From: CAZSHG01 sp964606695 [NCBI: uncultured bacterium]
GTDB taxonomy: Bacteria; UBP14; UBA6098
NCBI GenBank assembly: GCA_964606695.1
Contig: CAZSHG010000043.1
Coordinates: 1-14,326, forward strand
Direction: 5' to 3'
Length of the DNA stretch: 14,326 nucleotides
Of this stretch, positions 13,423 through 14,326 are shown one piece after another (position 1 is the first letter of the stretch; each line of letters begins with the position of its first letter). The notes under the pieces are model-generated. The model was not told the DNA's origin, searched no databases, and worked only from the letters and a program-made list of their open reading frames with translations. A program made the translations under genes and the position numbers.

Positions 13423-14326
13423 ATGATAAGCGCAACGCGAAATACCGCTCAAAACAAAGCCCATAGGCAGTTCCATAAACCGGAAGAGCTAATCGTCAAT
13501 CCGGTGTTCCTGGAAATACCCTTGCACAGCACGCCCGCCGGAAGCCGCATTGTCGCCATGGACGAAAACGGCCGATATCTCCGCGAATGGAAAGCGCCCG
13601 CCGGAAAAACTTCCCTTAGTGTTAACATCTCGCAGTTCGCCAAGGGGATGTTATGCTTCATAAGGCCTGTGCGCGACAGCGACAATTTCCGACTTCAAGA
13701 ACTCATATACTTCAAACGCGAGAACCCGCGCGCTCGCATGGGTAGCTCAGTTCCACCGGCGAAGGGAAGATATTACATAAATTTCTCGCCCGAAGATTTA
13801 TTGCCCGAAAGGAGAATCAACAAAGCAAAGAACGCCTTGCTTAATAATACTTCGGCGGAATTCGATGGAAAGGAGGGGAGCAAATATAACTCGAATTCTG
13901 AAAAAACCTTTGCTATCCTCAGATCATTGGAAAACTGGAAAGGAACGCATAAAACCGGCCTCTGTTCATTAGGATGGGCTATTGCAATGCTAATAGCCTT
14001 CGCATTTGGAGCACCCAATACTGCAAGCGCTCAAACTATGTCACCTTTTTCGCTATCTAATCTGGATTCAGTTTTGGTGCAAGACAGACACAATGTTGAA
14101 CTCGATTCTATGAGCAATATTATTGCTATGGACACAAGCAAAATAGGTTTCTTTTACACAACCCCTACTGGGGATACACTCCCCTTCTTAAACTCTGAAG
14201 AAGGAGACAGTATTTTTAACTTGATTACTACTGAAGGGGACACTATATTTTGTGGAAAAGTGGATACTGTATATGGTGAAGGAACATGGGATGATACTGC
14301 TTGGAGAGTAATTATGAATGGTGTAA
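13423..14326 (+). CDS. Large unrecognised protein with internal signal-peptide-like segment (partial at right edge)
   Basis: The frame from ATG 13423 stays open for 301 codons to the window edge. Residues about 20-95 look like a sorting-type beta sandwich (GSRIVAMDENGRYLREW, SLSVNISQFAKGMLCFI, LQELIYFKRE). Residues 96-178 are polar. Residues 179-203 form a textbook signal peptide: GWAIAMLIAFAFG core and NTASA before QT, a likely signal peptidase I site. The mature-like part has recurrent Asp-Thr turns (GDTLPFL, GDTIFCG, VDTVYG). A signal peptide this deep suggests a fusion, a misplaced start, or a signal anchor. No ribosome site precedes ATG 13423, and no internal ATG suits the signal; TTG at residue about 168 is possible. 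DNA becomes clearly more AT-rich after about 13780. No family is recognised. Confidence 0.6.
   Translation, partial: MISATRNTAQNKAHRQFHKPEELIVNPVFLEIPLHSTPAGSRIVAMDENGRYLREWKAPAGKTSLSVNISQFAKGMLCFIRPVRDSDNFRLQELIYFKRENPRARMGSSVPPAKGRYYINFSPEDLLPERRINKAKNALLNNTSAEFDGKEGSKYNSNSEKTFAILRSLENWKGTHKTGLCSLGWAIAMLIAFAFGAPNTASAQTMSPFSLSNLDSVLVQDRHNVELDSMSNIIAMDTSKIGFFYTTPTGDTLPFLNSEEGDSIFNLITTEGDTIFCGKVDTVYGEGTWDDTAWRVIMNGV

Overview
The window looks like a chromosomal segment from an uncultivated bacterium of the FCB (Fibrobacteres-Chlorobi-Bacteroidetes) or a neighbouring candidate phylum. This is an inference from gene content, not a taxonomic match. The reasons are a secreted protein with a YPNPFN...GxYLVR C-terminal domain of the type IX secretion sorting kind, the start of a gingipain-like (peptidase C25) prodomain, a von Willebrand A protein ending in 'GWN...KGYW' modules, an ORF6N-domain gene, and a short archaeal/Thermotoga-like adenosylhomocysteinase. 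Shine-Dalgarno sites are strong (GGAGG, AAGGAG). Several promoters share a TTGAYW-16/17-TATATT pattern.

Layout. 1-205: possible tail of a membrane protein and a small terminator. 241-816 (-): exported beta-barrel-like protein. 1008-2540 (+): GT-C type membrane glycosyltransferase. 2541-2847: repeats and a promoter. 2848-4259: exported vWA protein whose signal peptide lies in another frame. 4337-4973: antitoxin-like gene, hicB, and a frameshifted hicA. 4994-6781: lipoprotein with a thioredoxin domain. 6898-7782: MalF-like ABC sugar permease without a visible partner. 7783-8339: dispersed repeats and one 58-codon ORF. 8340-10354: small disordered ORF, large AT-rich secreted protein with sorting domain, and a broken C25-like fragment, probably one transcript. 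10317-10895: an array of palindromes, an inverted-repeat element and a structured leader. 10915-12171: ahcY with a clear terminator. 12240-13422: repeats around an ORF6N gene. 13423-end: a large unrecognised gene running off the right edge.

The most striking property is repeat density. At least seven different dispersed or palindromic repeat families occupy almost every intergenic space, and one or two have entered a coding region in frame. The best candidate for something little described is the palindrome array at 10317-10509. Its hairpins have unrelated arms, but four of six share a GC-TCCN-GC core. It interrupts a peptidase gene and lies upstream of a strong promoter and a multi-hairpin leader for ahcY. 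Two genes (the vWA gene and hicA) each appear to lack one A in a four-A run. This could be real mutation or homopolymer error in the assembly, and that must be settled before either is called a pseudogene.

I found no tRNA, rRNA, CRISPR array, transposase or phage structural gene.
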